From positions 1 through 64,000 of the forward strand of contig JBHIDJ010000003.1 in the NCBI GenBank assembly GCA_046760105.1: DNA of 64,000 nt, written 5' to 3'. The DNA is from JBHIDJ01 sp046760105. GTDB taxonomy: Bacteria > Pseudomonadota > Gammaproteobacteria > Acidiferrobacterales > SPGG2. Shown one piece after another: positions 49,314 to 58,122 of the stretch. The translations under genes were made by a program, and so were the position numbers. Within the stretch, counting starts at the first letter, position 1. Each line of letters starts with the position of its first letter. The notes beneath the pieces were generated by a model, which saw only the letters and a list, made by a program, of their open reading frames with translations, made no database searches and had not been told where the DNA came from.

Positions 49314-49988
49314 ATGCAAGCACTCGACGGCGTCATTGTGCGTGATCTTGGTCGCGTGGACTACCTAGCGACCTGGCGCGCAATGCGCGAATTTACAGAA
49401 CGGCGTGATCCATCGACTAACGATGAGATTTGGCTTCTCATGCACCCACGCGTTTATACCATTGGCCTCAAGGGCAGGGATCACGAATTTGTAAGTCGGG
49501 ACGGAATTTCCTTTGTGCGCACGGATCGAGGTGGTGACATGACCTACCACGGACCAGGTCAGATAGTAGCGTATGTGTTGATGGACTTGCAGCGGCGTCG
49601 CTGGGGGGTGAGACAGCTCGTCCACGGCCTCGAGCAAGCGGTCATCGAGTTGTTGGTGGAACAGGGCATAGAGGGCCATCGGCGCTGCGGGGCGCCAGGT
49701 GTCTATGTTGAGGACAAGAAGATCGCCGCACTTGGACTGCGCGTGCGTCGCGGGCGTAGCTACCATGGACTCGCACTCAACGTAGACATGGACCTTACGC
49801 CATTTGCTGCCATCGATCCCTGCGGTTATCCCGGAATGGACGTGACGCAGCTGCTCGCGCTTGCCCCACACCTCAATATAGAGCAAACAAATCAATTACT
49901 TATGTCGCATCTGATCACGAGTTTAGGTTACAATGCGTTCGACGTTGATAGTGAGCAACCAACACCCAAACCTGCATCGGGCTACTAG
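49314..49988 (+). CDS. lipB: Octanoyl-[ACP]-protein N-octanoyltransferase LipB
   Basis: Transfers octanoate from ACP to lipoyl domains, the first step of lipoate synthesis. It has 224 residues: RGGDMTYHGPGQIVAYVLMD, RRCGAPGVYVEDKKIAALGL, and the catalytic Cys in IDPCGYPGMDVTQL with Lys in KKIAALG. lipA, its usual downstream partner, is absent from this window, as is ybeD upstream. Lipoyl synthase must be encoded elsewhere if the pathway works. Confidence 0.94.
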   Translation: MQALDGVIVRDLGRVDYLATWRAMREFTERRDPSTNDEIWLLMHPRVYTIGLKGRDHEFVSRDGISFVRTDRGGDMTYHGPGQIVAYVLMDLQRRRWGVRQLVHGLEQAVIELLVEQGIEGHRRCGAPGVYVEDKKIAALGLRVRRGRSYHGLALNVDMDLTPFAAIDPCGYPGMDVTQLLALAPHLNIEQTNQLLMSHLITSLGYNAFDVDSEQPTPKPASGY

Positions 49989-50138
49989 CCAAAACATGCA
50001 CCGCATCTCAGCTGACGGCACGCAGAAAGCACACTTGTTGGTTGCCCGACTGGCGCCGAGTATGCGCGGTGTTGGTGTGCGCGTAGTGAGTATGTCGAAC
50101 AACATCGAGCGACAGGCCGTACGCGGGGTATATTAAAC

Positions 50139-50942
50139 ATGGAAGGGTGGCAAGAAATCGTCGCCCTTTTTCTGCTGCCGCCAGGATTGTTTATCTTGAT
50201 CGCGATTCTTGGCTTTTTCGTGTACAGCAAATGGATATGGGGCGGCACCATAATCATTATGTTAAGCCTGGCATTGCTCATCGCGTTGAGCCTGCCGCTC
50301 ACAGGCCAACAGTTGGCTTCCTCGCTGGAAACTTTCACCGAACCACTTTACCCAGAAACACTCGACGAGGCAGGGAAGCAAACGAAAGCCATCGTTGTTC
50401 TCGGTGCTGGCCGTTACCCGGACGCGCCGGAATACGGGGCGGACACAGTGAGCCGTCTTGCGCTCGAGCGTTTACGCTATGGCGCGCACCTGCACAGACA
50501 AACGGGGCTACCCATCCTGGTTACCGGCGGTGCCCGGCACGGCGAACGAGTCCCCGAGGCCGAACTCATGCAGGCGGTACTGGAACGAGACTACCAGATC
50601 ATTCCCGAATGGAAAGAATCGAGATCGCGCAACACGTTCGAAAACGCGGTGCTCAGCAGCGAACTGTTGCGGGTTGGCGGCATTGACCATGTGCTCTTGG
50701 TAACCCATGCGTGGCACATGCGGCGCGCGGTGTGGGCGTTTGAAACTACGGGTCTACGAGTGACCGCTGCACCCACTGGTTTCACGACACTGAGTAAGCG
50801 CGAGCGTGGTATCTATGGCTACCTGCCCTCGGCCCGTGGGTTGTACCGGAGTAGCGAGGCGCTGCGCGAATGGCTGGGTTATTGGTGGTACTTAATGACG
50901 TATCGCTCAGGGGAGTCGGAACGCGTTGCCGAAGCTGGCTAG
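50139..50942 (+). CDS. YdcF/ElyC-family envelope protein (DUF218)
   Basis: A 267-residue inner-membrane protein with two N-terminal helices (about 8-32 and 34-56) and a DUF218 domain: AIVVLGAGRYPDAPEYG, SRLALERLRYGAHLHRQTGL, ILVTGGARHGERVPEA, ESRSRNTFENAVLSSELL and LLVTHAWHMRRAVWAF. ElyC in E. coli affects envelope and peptidoglycan precursor metabolism, consistent with the neighbourhood. Substrate unknown. Confidence 0.9.
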   Translation: MEGWQEIVALFLLPPGLFILIAILGFFVYSKWIWGGTIIIMLSLALLIALSLPLTGQQLASSLETFTEPLYPETLDEAGKQTKAIVVLGAGRYPDAPEYGADTVSRLALERLRYGAHLHRQTGLPILVTGGARHGERVPEAELMQAVLERDYQIIPEWKESRSRNTFENAVLSSELLRVGGIDHVLLVTHAWHMRRAVWAFETTGLRVTAAPTGFTTLSKRERGIYGYLPSARGLYRSSEALREWLGYWWYLMTYRSGESERVAEAG

Positions 50943-51048
50943 GTTGGGATGCCCAGCGCCAGCCGAAGTGTGCTTTCACGGATACCCGCCAGCCAATGCA
51001 TCAAACAGTTGGCGAATGCCCCTCTCGAAAATCGGCGCCGTCGCTATC

Positions 51049-51615
51049 TTAGGCGTGCTGACCCAATCCGGCACTCGAGAACCCGCCCTCGTGCACGGGG
51101 CGCTGCGCCTCATCAAGGAACTCACACAACCTCGCCCTTACCGTATCTGCATCAATTGGCTTGGCCCAAAATTCCGTCGCGCCCTGCGATAAAGCGTGCT
51201 GCCGGATAGCACTATCGGGCACTCCCGTGATCATGATGATAGGAATGCGGTCGAAGCCGGAAAGTTTGCGGGCCGCAGTCAAGAAGTCGAGGCCATCCAG
51301 GTCCGGCATCATATAGTCGATCAGACACAGGTCGGGTACACGCCGGCAGCACCAGCACCACGCCAGCGCCGCACGGCTGGAAGTGAAGCTGACCATGTCA
51401 ACGGCGTAATCGAGTCCCTTAATCAAGTTTTCAAGAATAGTGAGATTATCCCTTTCGTCATCCAACAGCAGGATCGTTGATTTCACGTACAGAATGTCTC
51501 TTATGCACCATGCCAAGGCATCTTCAAGTTCCATGCCAAGGAACGTGACTAACTCGCTTTCGAGGCGCAGTCGTCGCCACTTGCGGAGTTGCACGAGTTG
51601 GCCCCTTTCCGACAA
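51049..51615 (-). CDS. Single-domain response regulator (CheY-like receiver)
   Basis: The receiver domain is complete: acidic pair LLLDDERDN, phosphoryl Asp in DLCLIDYMMPDLDGLDFL, Thr in IIMITGVPD and Lys in FWAKPIDADTV. No output domain follows. The frame may start at 51615 (188 residues) with a 43-residue helical N-terminal extension, or at a GTG at 51486 directly before KSTILLLDDE (145 residues). It is 300 bases downstream of a GGDEF/EAL gene on the same strand, suggesting a c-di-GMP link, unproven. An odd CWCC stretch (AALAWCWCCRR) replaces a usual loop. Confidence 0.82.
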   Translation of the reverse strand: MSERGQLVQLRKWRRLRLESELVTFLGMELEDALAWCIRDILYVKSTILLLDDERDNLTILENLIKGLDYAVDMVSFTSSRAALAWCWCCRRVPDLCLIDYMMPDLDGLDFLTAARKLSGFDRIPIIMITGVPDSAIRQHALSQGATEFWAKPIDADTVRARLCEFLDEAQRPVHEGGFSSAGLGQHA

Positions 51616-51914
51616 CAGAAGAAATATTCTAAAGATCAGTAGCTTAGGAGAGGGAGTGCGTCTGCGCGCGGCCTGGGCGATGCCCTAGGTGCTGGCGGTG
51701 ACGGCCCATCAGGGGGGCCAGCGAGACGTGCCGGAGGGCCCGAATGTCAGGAAAAGCGGCCCGTCATGCACTCAGATTGGGTCACTCCGGGTTCGGGGAG
51801 CGTCACCCCCGCCTTTGCCGGTCTCAGTTAGGCGCAGCCGACACACGCAGCCACCAGTGGGTTTGCGGCTGGGACGGGGTTGTAGCGCGGGGTGAGCAGA
51901 GAATTCTATAGGAC
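51616..51914. other. GC-rich intergenic region without recognisable gene
   Basis: About 300 bases between the GGDEF/EAL gene and the receiver gene. It has runs such as CAGGGGGGCCAGC and GTCACCCCCGCC that could form local hairpins. I compared it with tRNA and small RNA shapes and could not support any. Confidence 0.4.
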
Positions 51915-53813
51915 TTAACGGCCAACGCGCTTGCGCGGTCGGGAATCAGGAGTGCTCTCGCTATCGTGGAGGTCCGTCTCGCCGATGAAATCCTCGAGCT
52001 CCTTGATGGTCGACTCAATGGCACCTACCTCGGATTGCCCGGATTCCTGCGATTCCTGCTCGGGTTTGACAAGCCCCTCGGCGATCGTCAGTTCCTTCGT
52101 GTTCGTTTCCGCGGGCCCCGGGTTCACCACGGGCTTAGCTGGCGATTGTTCGGCGTTCGGGTTCAGTCGCGGACGCCAGGGTGAATCCTCTAGCCAACGC
52201 GAGAAATCTTGGGCACTCAAAGGCCGGCTTATGTATTCACCTTGCGCGGCTTCACAACCCTGTTTTTCCAGTTGCGCAAACGCCTGCTCGCTTGACGTGC
52301 CCTCACCGATGACCTCCAGGCCGAGGTTATGGGCGAGATCGATGGTGGCACGCACAATCTTGGCATGCTTGGCGTTTTGGATCATGTCCATGACAAAGGA
52401 CTTGTCGATCTTTATCTCCTGCACCGGCAGTTTACTGAGATATGACAACGATGAGTAACCGGTGCCAAAATCATCGATCGAAAGCCGCACGCCCATGTCG
52501 GCCAGCCTTGTCAGGATCTGTAACGCGCGATCTTGGTCTACCATGATGCTGGTCTCGGTGATTTCGAGGATCAGCCGCTCAGCGGGGACGCCTTGCGCGG
52601 CGAGCAACCCCGCGATGAGATCGGGGAGCTCAAGATCAAGCAGCCCCTGGGGTGACATGTTGAAGGCGACACCGATATCCAAGCCCGCCCGGGCCCAGCT
52701 GCACTGCTGCTGAAGGCCATGGTTGAGTACCCACATGGTCAACGGCTTTATCAGGCCGGTGCGTTCCGCCAAAGGAATAAAGTCATCGGGCGGCATGAGA
52801 TCATGTTGGGGATGCTGCCAGCGCACCAACGCCTCGACTTCCGTAACTTGCTTGGTCTTTATGGTGACCTTCGGTTGATAGTGCAAGACCAGTTCGTCAG
52901 TCTCGATCGCGTGGCGTAGCTCTCCCATGAGCGTCAGTCGATGGGGGCTGTGTTTATCAAGCCGCGGATCGTAGACGACGTAACCGCTTTTTTCCTGCTT
53001 CGCCATATACATAGCGACGTCCGCCCGCTGCAGCAGGGTGTCGGGATCCGGACCATGCTCAGGGAAGACCGCAATACCGATACTGGCCTGTACATCCAGC
53101 TTTAGCCCTTCCAGCGCAAACGGTGTTTGCAACGCCTTGCCGATGTTACGCGCTACCTGCATAGCCTCCTTAACTACCGATATTTTTGGCAACAAGATCG
53201 CAAACTCATCACCACCAAGCCGTGCAACGGTAAAAGTATCCTGGATTGTTCCTTGCAGGCGTGCCGCCACCTGCTTCAGCACGCGGTCACCACTGAAATG
53301 GCCAAGCGTGTCGTTGATCTCCTTGAACCGATCCAAGTCCATGACGAGAATCGCCAGGTGGGTTTTGTCATGCTGGGCGGCGTTTAACGCCTGTTCCAGG
53401 CGGTCCAGCAATAGCACACGATTAGGCAGGTCAGTCAGGTGATCATGGGTGACATCGTGCATCGCCTGCTGCTCGATCGCCGTTGTCTGCGCCCGCAGCT
53501 CGCTCGTCTGGTCAACGACCAGGGCACTGGCCTCAAAGGCCATAACCGACCCGATGTATTGGCCCCAGATCGCGAAGAAAAACGGCATGCCGTCCAATAG
53601 CCACAGTGCCCCGTTCGTCCTCTGAGCCTCGATGATCCCGGTGAGAGTGACGCCGCCTGTTTGGTAATAGCTCACGAGCGCAGTGGCAATGACGATCGCC
53701 GCGCACGCGATCGTCACGCCATAAACGGCATACTTGTTCGCCTTGCCTTTGAGCAGCTGGACGTTGCTAGATAAACTTTGGCTCGCTGTCAGCGCCACTC
53801 GTAAATTCTCCAC
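51915..53813 (-). CDS. Membrane-bound GGDEF/EAL bifunctional c-di-GMP protein
   Basis: A 632-residue protein. Two N-terminal membrane helices (about 29-50 and 73-95) and a short linker lead to a GGDEF domain (about 125-285) with DLDRFKEINDTLGHFSGDR and an intact ARLGGDEFAIL, then an EAL domain (about 300-550) with EVEALVRWQHP, LEITETSIM, SIDDFGTGYSSLSYL, KIDKSFVMD. The usual EGVE reads EGTS and no RxxD inhibitory site precedes GGDEF, so balance of synthesis and hydrolysis is uncertain. The last 80 residues are acidic and disordered. No PAS or other sensor. Confidence 0.93.
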   Translation of the reverse strand: MENLRVALTASQSLSSNVQLLKGKANKYAVYGVTIACAAIVIATALVSYYQTGGVTLTGIIEAQRTNGALWLLDGMPFFFAIWGQYIGSVMAFEASALVVDQTSELRAQTTAIEQQAMHDVTHDHLTDLPNRVLLLDRLEQALNAAQHDKTHLAILVMDLDRFKEINDTLGHFSGDRVLKQVAARLQGTIQDTFTVARLGGDEFAILLPKISVVKEAMQVARNIGKALQTPFALEGLKLDVQASIGIAVFPEHGPDPDTLLQRADVAMYMAKQEKSGYVVYDPRLDKHSPHRLTLMGELRHAIETDELVLHYQPKVTIKTKQVTEVEALVRWQHPQHDLMPPDDFIPLAERTGLIKPLTMWVLNHGLQQQCSWARAGLDIGVAFNMSPQGLLDLELPDLIAGLLAAQGVPAERLILEITETSIMVDQDRALQILTRLADMGVRLSIDDFGTGYSSLSYLSKLPVQEIKIDKSFVMDMIQNAKHAKIVRATIDLAHNLGLEVIGEGTSSEQAFAQLEKQGCEAAQGEYISRPLSAQDFSRWLEDSPWRPRLNPNAEQSPAKPVVNPGPAETNTKELTIAEGLVKPEQESQESGQSEVGAIESTIKELEDFIGETDLHDSESTPDSRPRKRVGR

Positions 53814-54147
53814 TAATACCTAAACTATCAGGGCGCCCGGCCAATGGCATGGCTCGACCGATACCGCGAACTGCCCTGTAACTCCCTCGCTTATTTAGAT
53901 TCGATTCGCCCGATTGTCTAGGCCGAGGTCGGCGAGCAGTGGTCTCCTCCGGGCCGTCGGGCCCGACTCTATGATGAGTTTAATCGGAGGCCAGAGAGCG
54001 GAATAACTCAGCACCCACTTAGGTAAGCGTAGACCATAGGAAAGCGCGATGGAACCGCACTCGCCTGGCAGCTCGTGGTCGATACGCGCTGCCTGTCACC
54101 CCGCTAAGTTACTGAAAATTATTGAAAATCCGTAGTGGGCGGAAACG
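53814..54147. other. Gene-free spacer of about 330 bases
   Basis: Between the TRAP permease gene end and the GGDEF/EAL start. It holds the EAL gene's promoter region. A short inverted stretch CGGGCCGTCGGGCCCG (near 53950) may form a hairpin. No ORF with protein character and no tRNA seen. Confidence 0.4.
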
Positions 54148-55974
54148 TCAGAATCCAAAAAGCTTCACCACGCCTACGCTGAGGGCCGGCACAAACGTGA
54201 TAATCAAGACGCCAACCAGCGACAGCAGAAAGAAGGGGGCAGACGCCCAGCAGATCTCCAGAAGCGGTCGTTCAAAACGGAAAGCAGCCAGAAAGAGGTT
54301 CATGCCGACCGGCGGTGTCAAGTATCCAAGTTGCATGTTGGCAAGAAATACGATTCCCAGATGTACCGGATCGACACCAAAGGCCATGGCGACCGGAAGG
54401 ATTAAAGGCACGATCACGACGAGCGCTGAGAAAATGTCTAGCAGGCATCCTGCTATCAGAAGGAAACCATTAAGCGCAAGCAAGAACAGCCATGGTGACT
54501 CGATCGCCGACTGAACCCACTCCGTCGCCAATGTCGGCACATCCGCGAAAATAAGGTAGTTGGTGAGTCCCATGGCAGTCGCCAGGATAATCATGATGCC
54601 ACCAATCATGACCGCGGCGTCCACCAGTAGCCGAGGTAGATCGTGCCGCACACTGAGTTCACGGTGGACCAGGAATTCCAAGAGCAGTGTATAAACGGCG
54701 GTCAGACCAGCCACCTCCACCAGCGTCGCATAACCCGAAAAAATGCCAAACAAGATTGCGACCGGTAACAGCACCTCGTACTTCGCCTCCCGGATCGCCG
54801 CTAACGCCGCACGCCCGTTAAATCGACTACGACCCCCCGGGATAAGCCAACCTGCGTGAACAGCGTAAACCGCAAACATGACGATCAATAAGAATCCCGG
54901 CAGCAGTCCGGCGAGAAACAATCGATCGATCGGGGTGTGCGACGATACACCGTAGAGAATTATCAGCAGACTCGGCGGCAACAGGATGCCGAGGCTCCCC
55001 GAGGCAGTTAGCGCTCCCATCGAAAAGCGCTCGCGGTAGCCCTCGCGTATGAGCACGGGCAGGAGCAGTCCTCCAAGCGCCAGGATGGTGACACCGGAGC
55101 CACCGGTGAACGTGGTAAAGAAGGCACACACACCAATGCTGGCGATGGCTGTACCCCCGGGGATCCAGCCGAACAGCGCATGGAACAGATGCGCCAGACG
55201 ATCAGACGACTTTCCCTCGGCCAATATGGTGCCTGCCAGGGTAAACAACGGTATGGTGGGTAATATCGGATTGGATGCAATGCGATACGCCTCCACCGGG
55301 ATCGAGGCGAGTGGCACCGCATCGACAAAAAACAGTAGGCTCGCGGCGGCCCCCAAGATGACAAATATCGGCGCACCGGCGAGCGCTGCCATCAAAATTA
55401 CGCATACGCCCGGTAGCAGTAACAACCCTCGGCTTTCCTCCGGCCAAAAGGCAAAACCGACGACCAACAGCGTCATCGCCACCGCAACAATTCGCCCCCA
55501 ATACCTGCCCGGCGTCTGCCATAGGAAACGCAGGCCGATGACTGCAAACCCGACAGGCATAATAACCTCGGCGACCCACTGCGGAATCAGACCACCTAGG
55601 GTAGTGGCCACCGCGCGATCGACCCTCACCATGTCCAACGAGGCCCAAGCCAGCAGCAGCGCAACTGCCGTTGCCATGGATCCCGCGATAACGCTAGCGG
55701 CGGTCCGCCACCGTCCCCGCAGAAAGGATGCGAATCCCAGCGCCAGATGCTTTCCCCGCTTTGCCGCTACCATGGCGCCTAGGAACGCGACCCAAAGCGT
55801 TAAGTGACGAACATAGTCGATCGAACCCGGGACTCCGATGCCAACCAGGGCACGTCCGACGACTTCGATGATGGGAAGCAGGACGATACCCAGTAACGCC
55901 AGGGCTGTGGCCGTATTCTCTGCCTCGTACCACAAGGACTGGGTAGCCAGGCTTGCCTTGCGCACCCAGCTCAC
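54148..55974 (-). CDS. TRAP transporter fused small/large permease (DctQM)
   Basis: A 608-residue inner-membrane protein joining both permease subunits. Residues 1 to about 165 match DctQ (four helices; LLPIIEVVGRALVG, VDYVRHLTLWVAFLGA style with AAKRGKHLAL). The rest is a DctM of about 12 helices with PLFTLAGTILAEGKSSDRL, TTFTGGSGVTILALGGLLLP, SGSLGILLPPSLLIILYG and a C-terminal GYLTPPVGMNLFLAAF. Last of three genes: TatT-like, DctP-like, then this. Driven by a sodium or proton gradient in characterised TRAPs. Confidence 0.94.
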   Translation of the reverse strand: MSWVRKASLATQSLWYEAENTATALALLGIVLLPIIEVVGRALVGIGVPGSIDYVRHLTLWVAFLGAMVAAKRGKHLALGFASFLRGRWRTAASVIAGSMATAVALLLAWASLDMVRVDRAVATTLGGLIPQWVAEVIMPVGFAVIGLRFLWQTPGRYWGRIVAVAMTLLVVGFAFWPEESRGLLLLPGVCVILMAALAGAPIFVILGAAASLLFFVDAVPLASIPVEAYRIASNPILPTIPLFTLAGTILAEGKSSDRLAHLFHALFGWIPGGTAIASIGVCAFFTTFTGGSGVTILALGGLLLPVLIREGYRERFSMGALTASGSLGILLPPSLLIILYGVSSHTPIDRLFLAGLLPGFLLIVMFAVYAVHAGWLIPGGRSRFNGRAALAAIREAKYEVLLPVAILFGIFSGYATLVEVAGLTAVYTLLLEFLVHRELSVRHDLPRLLVDAAVMIGGIMIILATAMGLTNYLIFADVPTLATEWVQSAIESPWLFLLALNGFLLIAGCLLDIFSALVVIVPLILPVAMAFGVDPVHLGIVFLANMQLGYLTPPVGMNLFLAAFRFERPLLEICWASAPFFLLSLVGVLIITFVPALSVGVVKLFGF

Positions 55975-55987
55975 GAGATCAGGTCTT

Positions 55988-57022
55988 TCAATTCGAGGAC
56001 TTTGTAGCGCCTAGACGCTTCGCGCGAAACTCGTCACGCAGTCTAAGCACTTCGTCGAAAGATCCGGCCGGGACGATCTTGCCCCGAATGTCGGGATAGA
56101 CCGATGTCGTTAACTCCTGCCATTCCTCGTAAGCGTCGGGCGGAACCGAGACCACCTGCAGACCGCGTTTGACCATCGCTCGAATCGCGTCTTGTTCTAA
56201 CTGCCGAACCCTGTCGCGCAGCCGCAACCCGGCTTCGCGCGCTATTTGCGCCAACTTGGGTCTTAGGTCCGACGGAATTTTAGACCAGGCCCTTGTGCTG
56301 ATAACGGTTCCACCGGTCAGTGGGGCCCACCTCATATCCGTCATTGAACCCGTAAACGCAAACCACTGATTCGCCAATGCCGCAAGCGGCGGAGCCTGAT
56401 ATGCCGTAATCATGCCGGTCTGAAGCGCTGGCAAAATGTCGTGCGACGCCAGCGGCACAGGTTTGAATCCGAGTTTCTTCCAAAGCTCCTCCGTCTCGGT
56501 GGTTTCAGCCGCGGCCCACACAAACAGTTTTTGCTTCTTAAGATCATCTGGGCGCTGCACTGGGGACTTCGTAAAAAAGTGCACCCACCCCGCATCTCCC
56601 CAATTGAGCACGACGAAGCCTTTTTCTCGCAGGGCCTTTTCCATGGTTTTCGCTAACCCGGCCTGCACGTAGTCCAACTCTTCGTACGAAGCAAAAGCCA
56701 ACGGGATATGCAGGGCCTTAGCCGACGGATCCACGATGCTAAGACCCACGGTCGAGACGGTGGCGGCATCGAGTTGCCCAATGCGGATCCGGCGCATAAT
56801 GTCGCTTTCATCGCCGAGGGTGCCCGCATAAATCTTCAGCCGGACTTTGCCATCTGATGCTTCCGTCCACTTCTCATCGATCTCGGTCAGATACTCGTAC
56901 CAAGTCGAGTCCTTGGGTACAACCGTCGCAAGTTTGACCACCACTGTCCGTGCACTCGCCTCAGCGACAAAAAGCGCCATACACATGGCCGCAAAGACTA
57001 TCCGTTTAAGTCTCATACTCAC
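55988..57022 (-). CDS. TRAP transporter substrate-binding protein (DctP family)
   Basis: Periplasmic binding protein of 344 residues with signal peptide (MSMRLKRIVFAAMCMALFVA, cut near ASA). Family features: KLATVVPKDSTWYEYL, LKIYAGTLGDESDIMRRIRI, LPALQTGMITAYQAPPLAAL. The arginine that holds substrate carboxylates in most DctP proteins (K-L/I-R after the 'DLKG' turn) is Phe here (DLKKQKLFVWA), suggesting a ligand without a typical carboxylate. The start overlaps the TatT gene stop (ATGA), and the permease follows at 13 bases. Confidence 0.93.
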   Translation of the reverse strand: MSMRLKRIVFAAMCMALFVAEASARTVVVKLATVVPKDSTWYEYLTEIDEKWTEASDGKVRLKIYAGTLGDESDIMRRIRIGQLDAATVSTVGLSIVDPSAKALHIPLAFASYEELDYVQAGLAKTMEKALREKGFVVLNWGDAGWVHFFTKSPVQRPDDLKKQKLFVWAAAETTETEELWKKLGFKPVPLASHDILPALQTGMITAYQAPPLAALANQWFAFTGSMTDMRWAPLTGGTVISTRAWSKIPSDLRPKLAQIAREAGLRLRDRVRQLEQDAIRAMVKRGLQVVSVPPDAYEEWQELTTSVYPDIRGKIVPAGSFDEVLRLRDEFRAKRLGATKSSN

Positions 57023-57993
57023 TCCCCAATGAAAAAATCGTCGATTCGAAACATTAACACTTGCGCCCGCCTCTGCGCGATCAGGTTTGCCAGCCGATAC
57101 TCAGGGGCTTTATCGGCGTTGAAGCCCAGGGCCTGCTGCAAAAGCGTTTTGAATTCCCGGCGATTCTGCATCTGTACCGAAACGGACTCTGCTAGCGACA
57201 CCAATGGACTTACCTGTTGGTCATTGGCGAGTTCCATGGCACGCTGAAAGTGTTCGCGCGCTTTTTCCACACTGCCGCCCTGTGCGCTAGAGCGTCCACC
57301 CTCAAAGGCAATCAGAAATTGATGGATTGCCCCTTGATTAAAGCTTTCGTCCAACTCCAAGCAGCGCTGAATCAACGGCCCGATTAAATTCAGATCAGCG
57401 ACTAAATCCATATCTTGTTTATCTGCAGATATCGCCGCGCTCCACGATACCGCCGCCCAATAAAGCTCTGGAACATGTTTTGGCTTAAAGCGCGCAAGCG
57501 CGGATGTCGGATCCTGCCTCAGCTTTTCCACAAGGTCTGGCTCACGCAAATCCAACGCGCGTAAGGCGTAGTCACGGCCTCTGAGATAGAGCCGTTTCGC
57601 CCGTTGGCGAAGCTCGCGCGCACGGCGACGATCCGTTTCCTCCAATTCGAAAGCCTGGAAATCCACGTAGGCATAGGCGTATTGCGTAAAGCCGCTTGCC
57701 GCCGCAACCAGCAACCCGTGATGATCAGGGACTTCAGTAAGCAAACCTTCCATGGTCTTCAAACCGAAGGGCAGGGCATCGCCAATAAGCTCGATGTCGT
57801 CGTCAGATGCGTATACGGTTCCGGTTTCTGCTAACACGTTGCCCACCCGGTTGGCCGCGAACTTCCTTACCGAGCACCCCGAAGTCATAACCAGGACAAA
57901 AACGAGGAAAACCACCGTCCACAGCGGCCGCCTATCGGTCGTCCCCGTGATCGTTGGTGTGGGAAATATTGGTTGCGAGATACTTGTGATCAT
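57019..57993 (-). CDS. TRAP-associated TatT-family lipoprotein (TPR T-component)
   Basis: A 324-residue lipoprotein: hydrophobic segment LWTVVFLVFVLVMTSGC with lipobox Cys near residue 40. The helical part (ALPFGLKTMEGLLTEVPDHH, GFTQYAYAYVDFQAFELEE, RALDLREPDLVEKL, ELYWAAVSWSAAISAD) fits the TatT fold, a TPR-like trimer first described in Treponema (TP0956) that partners the DctP-like protein. The adjacent DctP and fused DctQM complete a TRAP-TatT system. In Treponema this set was proposed to handle hydrophobic ligands. Confidence 0.9.
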   Translation of the reverse strand: MITSISQPIFPTPTITGTTDRRPLWTVVFLVFVLVMTSGCSVRKFAANRVGNVLAETGTVYASDDDIELIGDALPFGLKTMEGLLTEVPDHHGLLVAAASGFTQYAYAYVDFQAFELEETDRRRARELRQRAKRLYLRGRDYALRALDLREPDLVEKLRQDPTSALARFKPKHVPELYWAAVSWSAAISADKQDMDLVADLNLIGPLIQRCLELDESFNQGAIHQFLIAFEGGRSSAQGGSVEKAREHFQRAMELANDQQVSPLVSLAESVSVQMQNRREFKTLLQQALGFNADKAPEYRLANLIAQRRAQVLMFRIDDFFIGE

Positions 57994-58122
57994 TTGCTAT
58001 GCGGCTAGCTCTACTCCGGCTGCATTATATCTATCTCCAACGCATGGCCATAGCTTAGGCCAGATGGGAGGGATCGTGCGAGGTTCGTCGAATCGACGGA
58101 TAAGGTTGCAAGCAGCGTGATA

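Noticed and set aside
49933..50136. Possible lipA remnant after lipB
   Set aside because: None of the lipA Fe-S motifs or conserved N-terminal residues can be found in any frame; the stretch is not protein-like.
51616..51914. GC-rich stretch considered as tRNA or structured RNA
   Set aside because: No cloverleaf arms with conserved GTTC-A and D-loop bases could be fitted.
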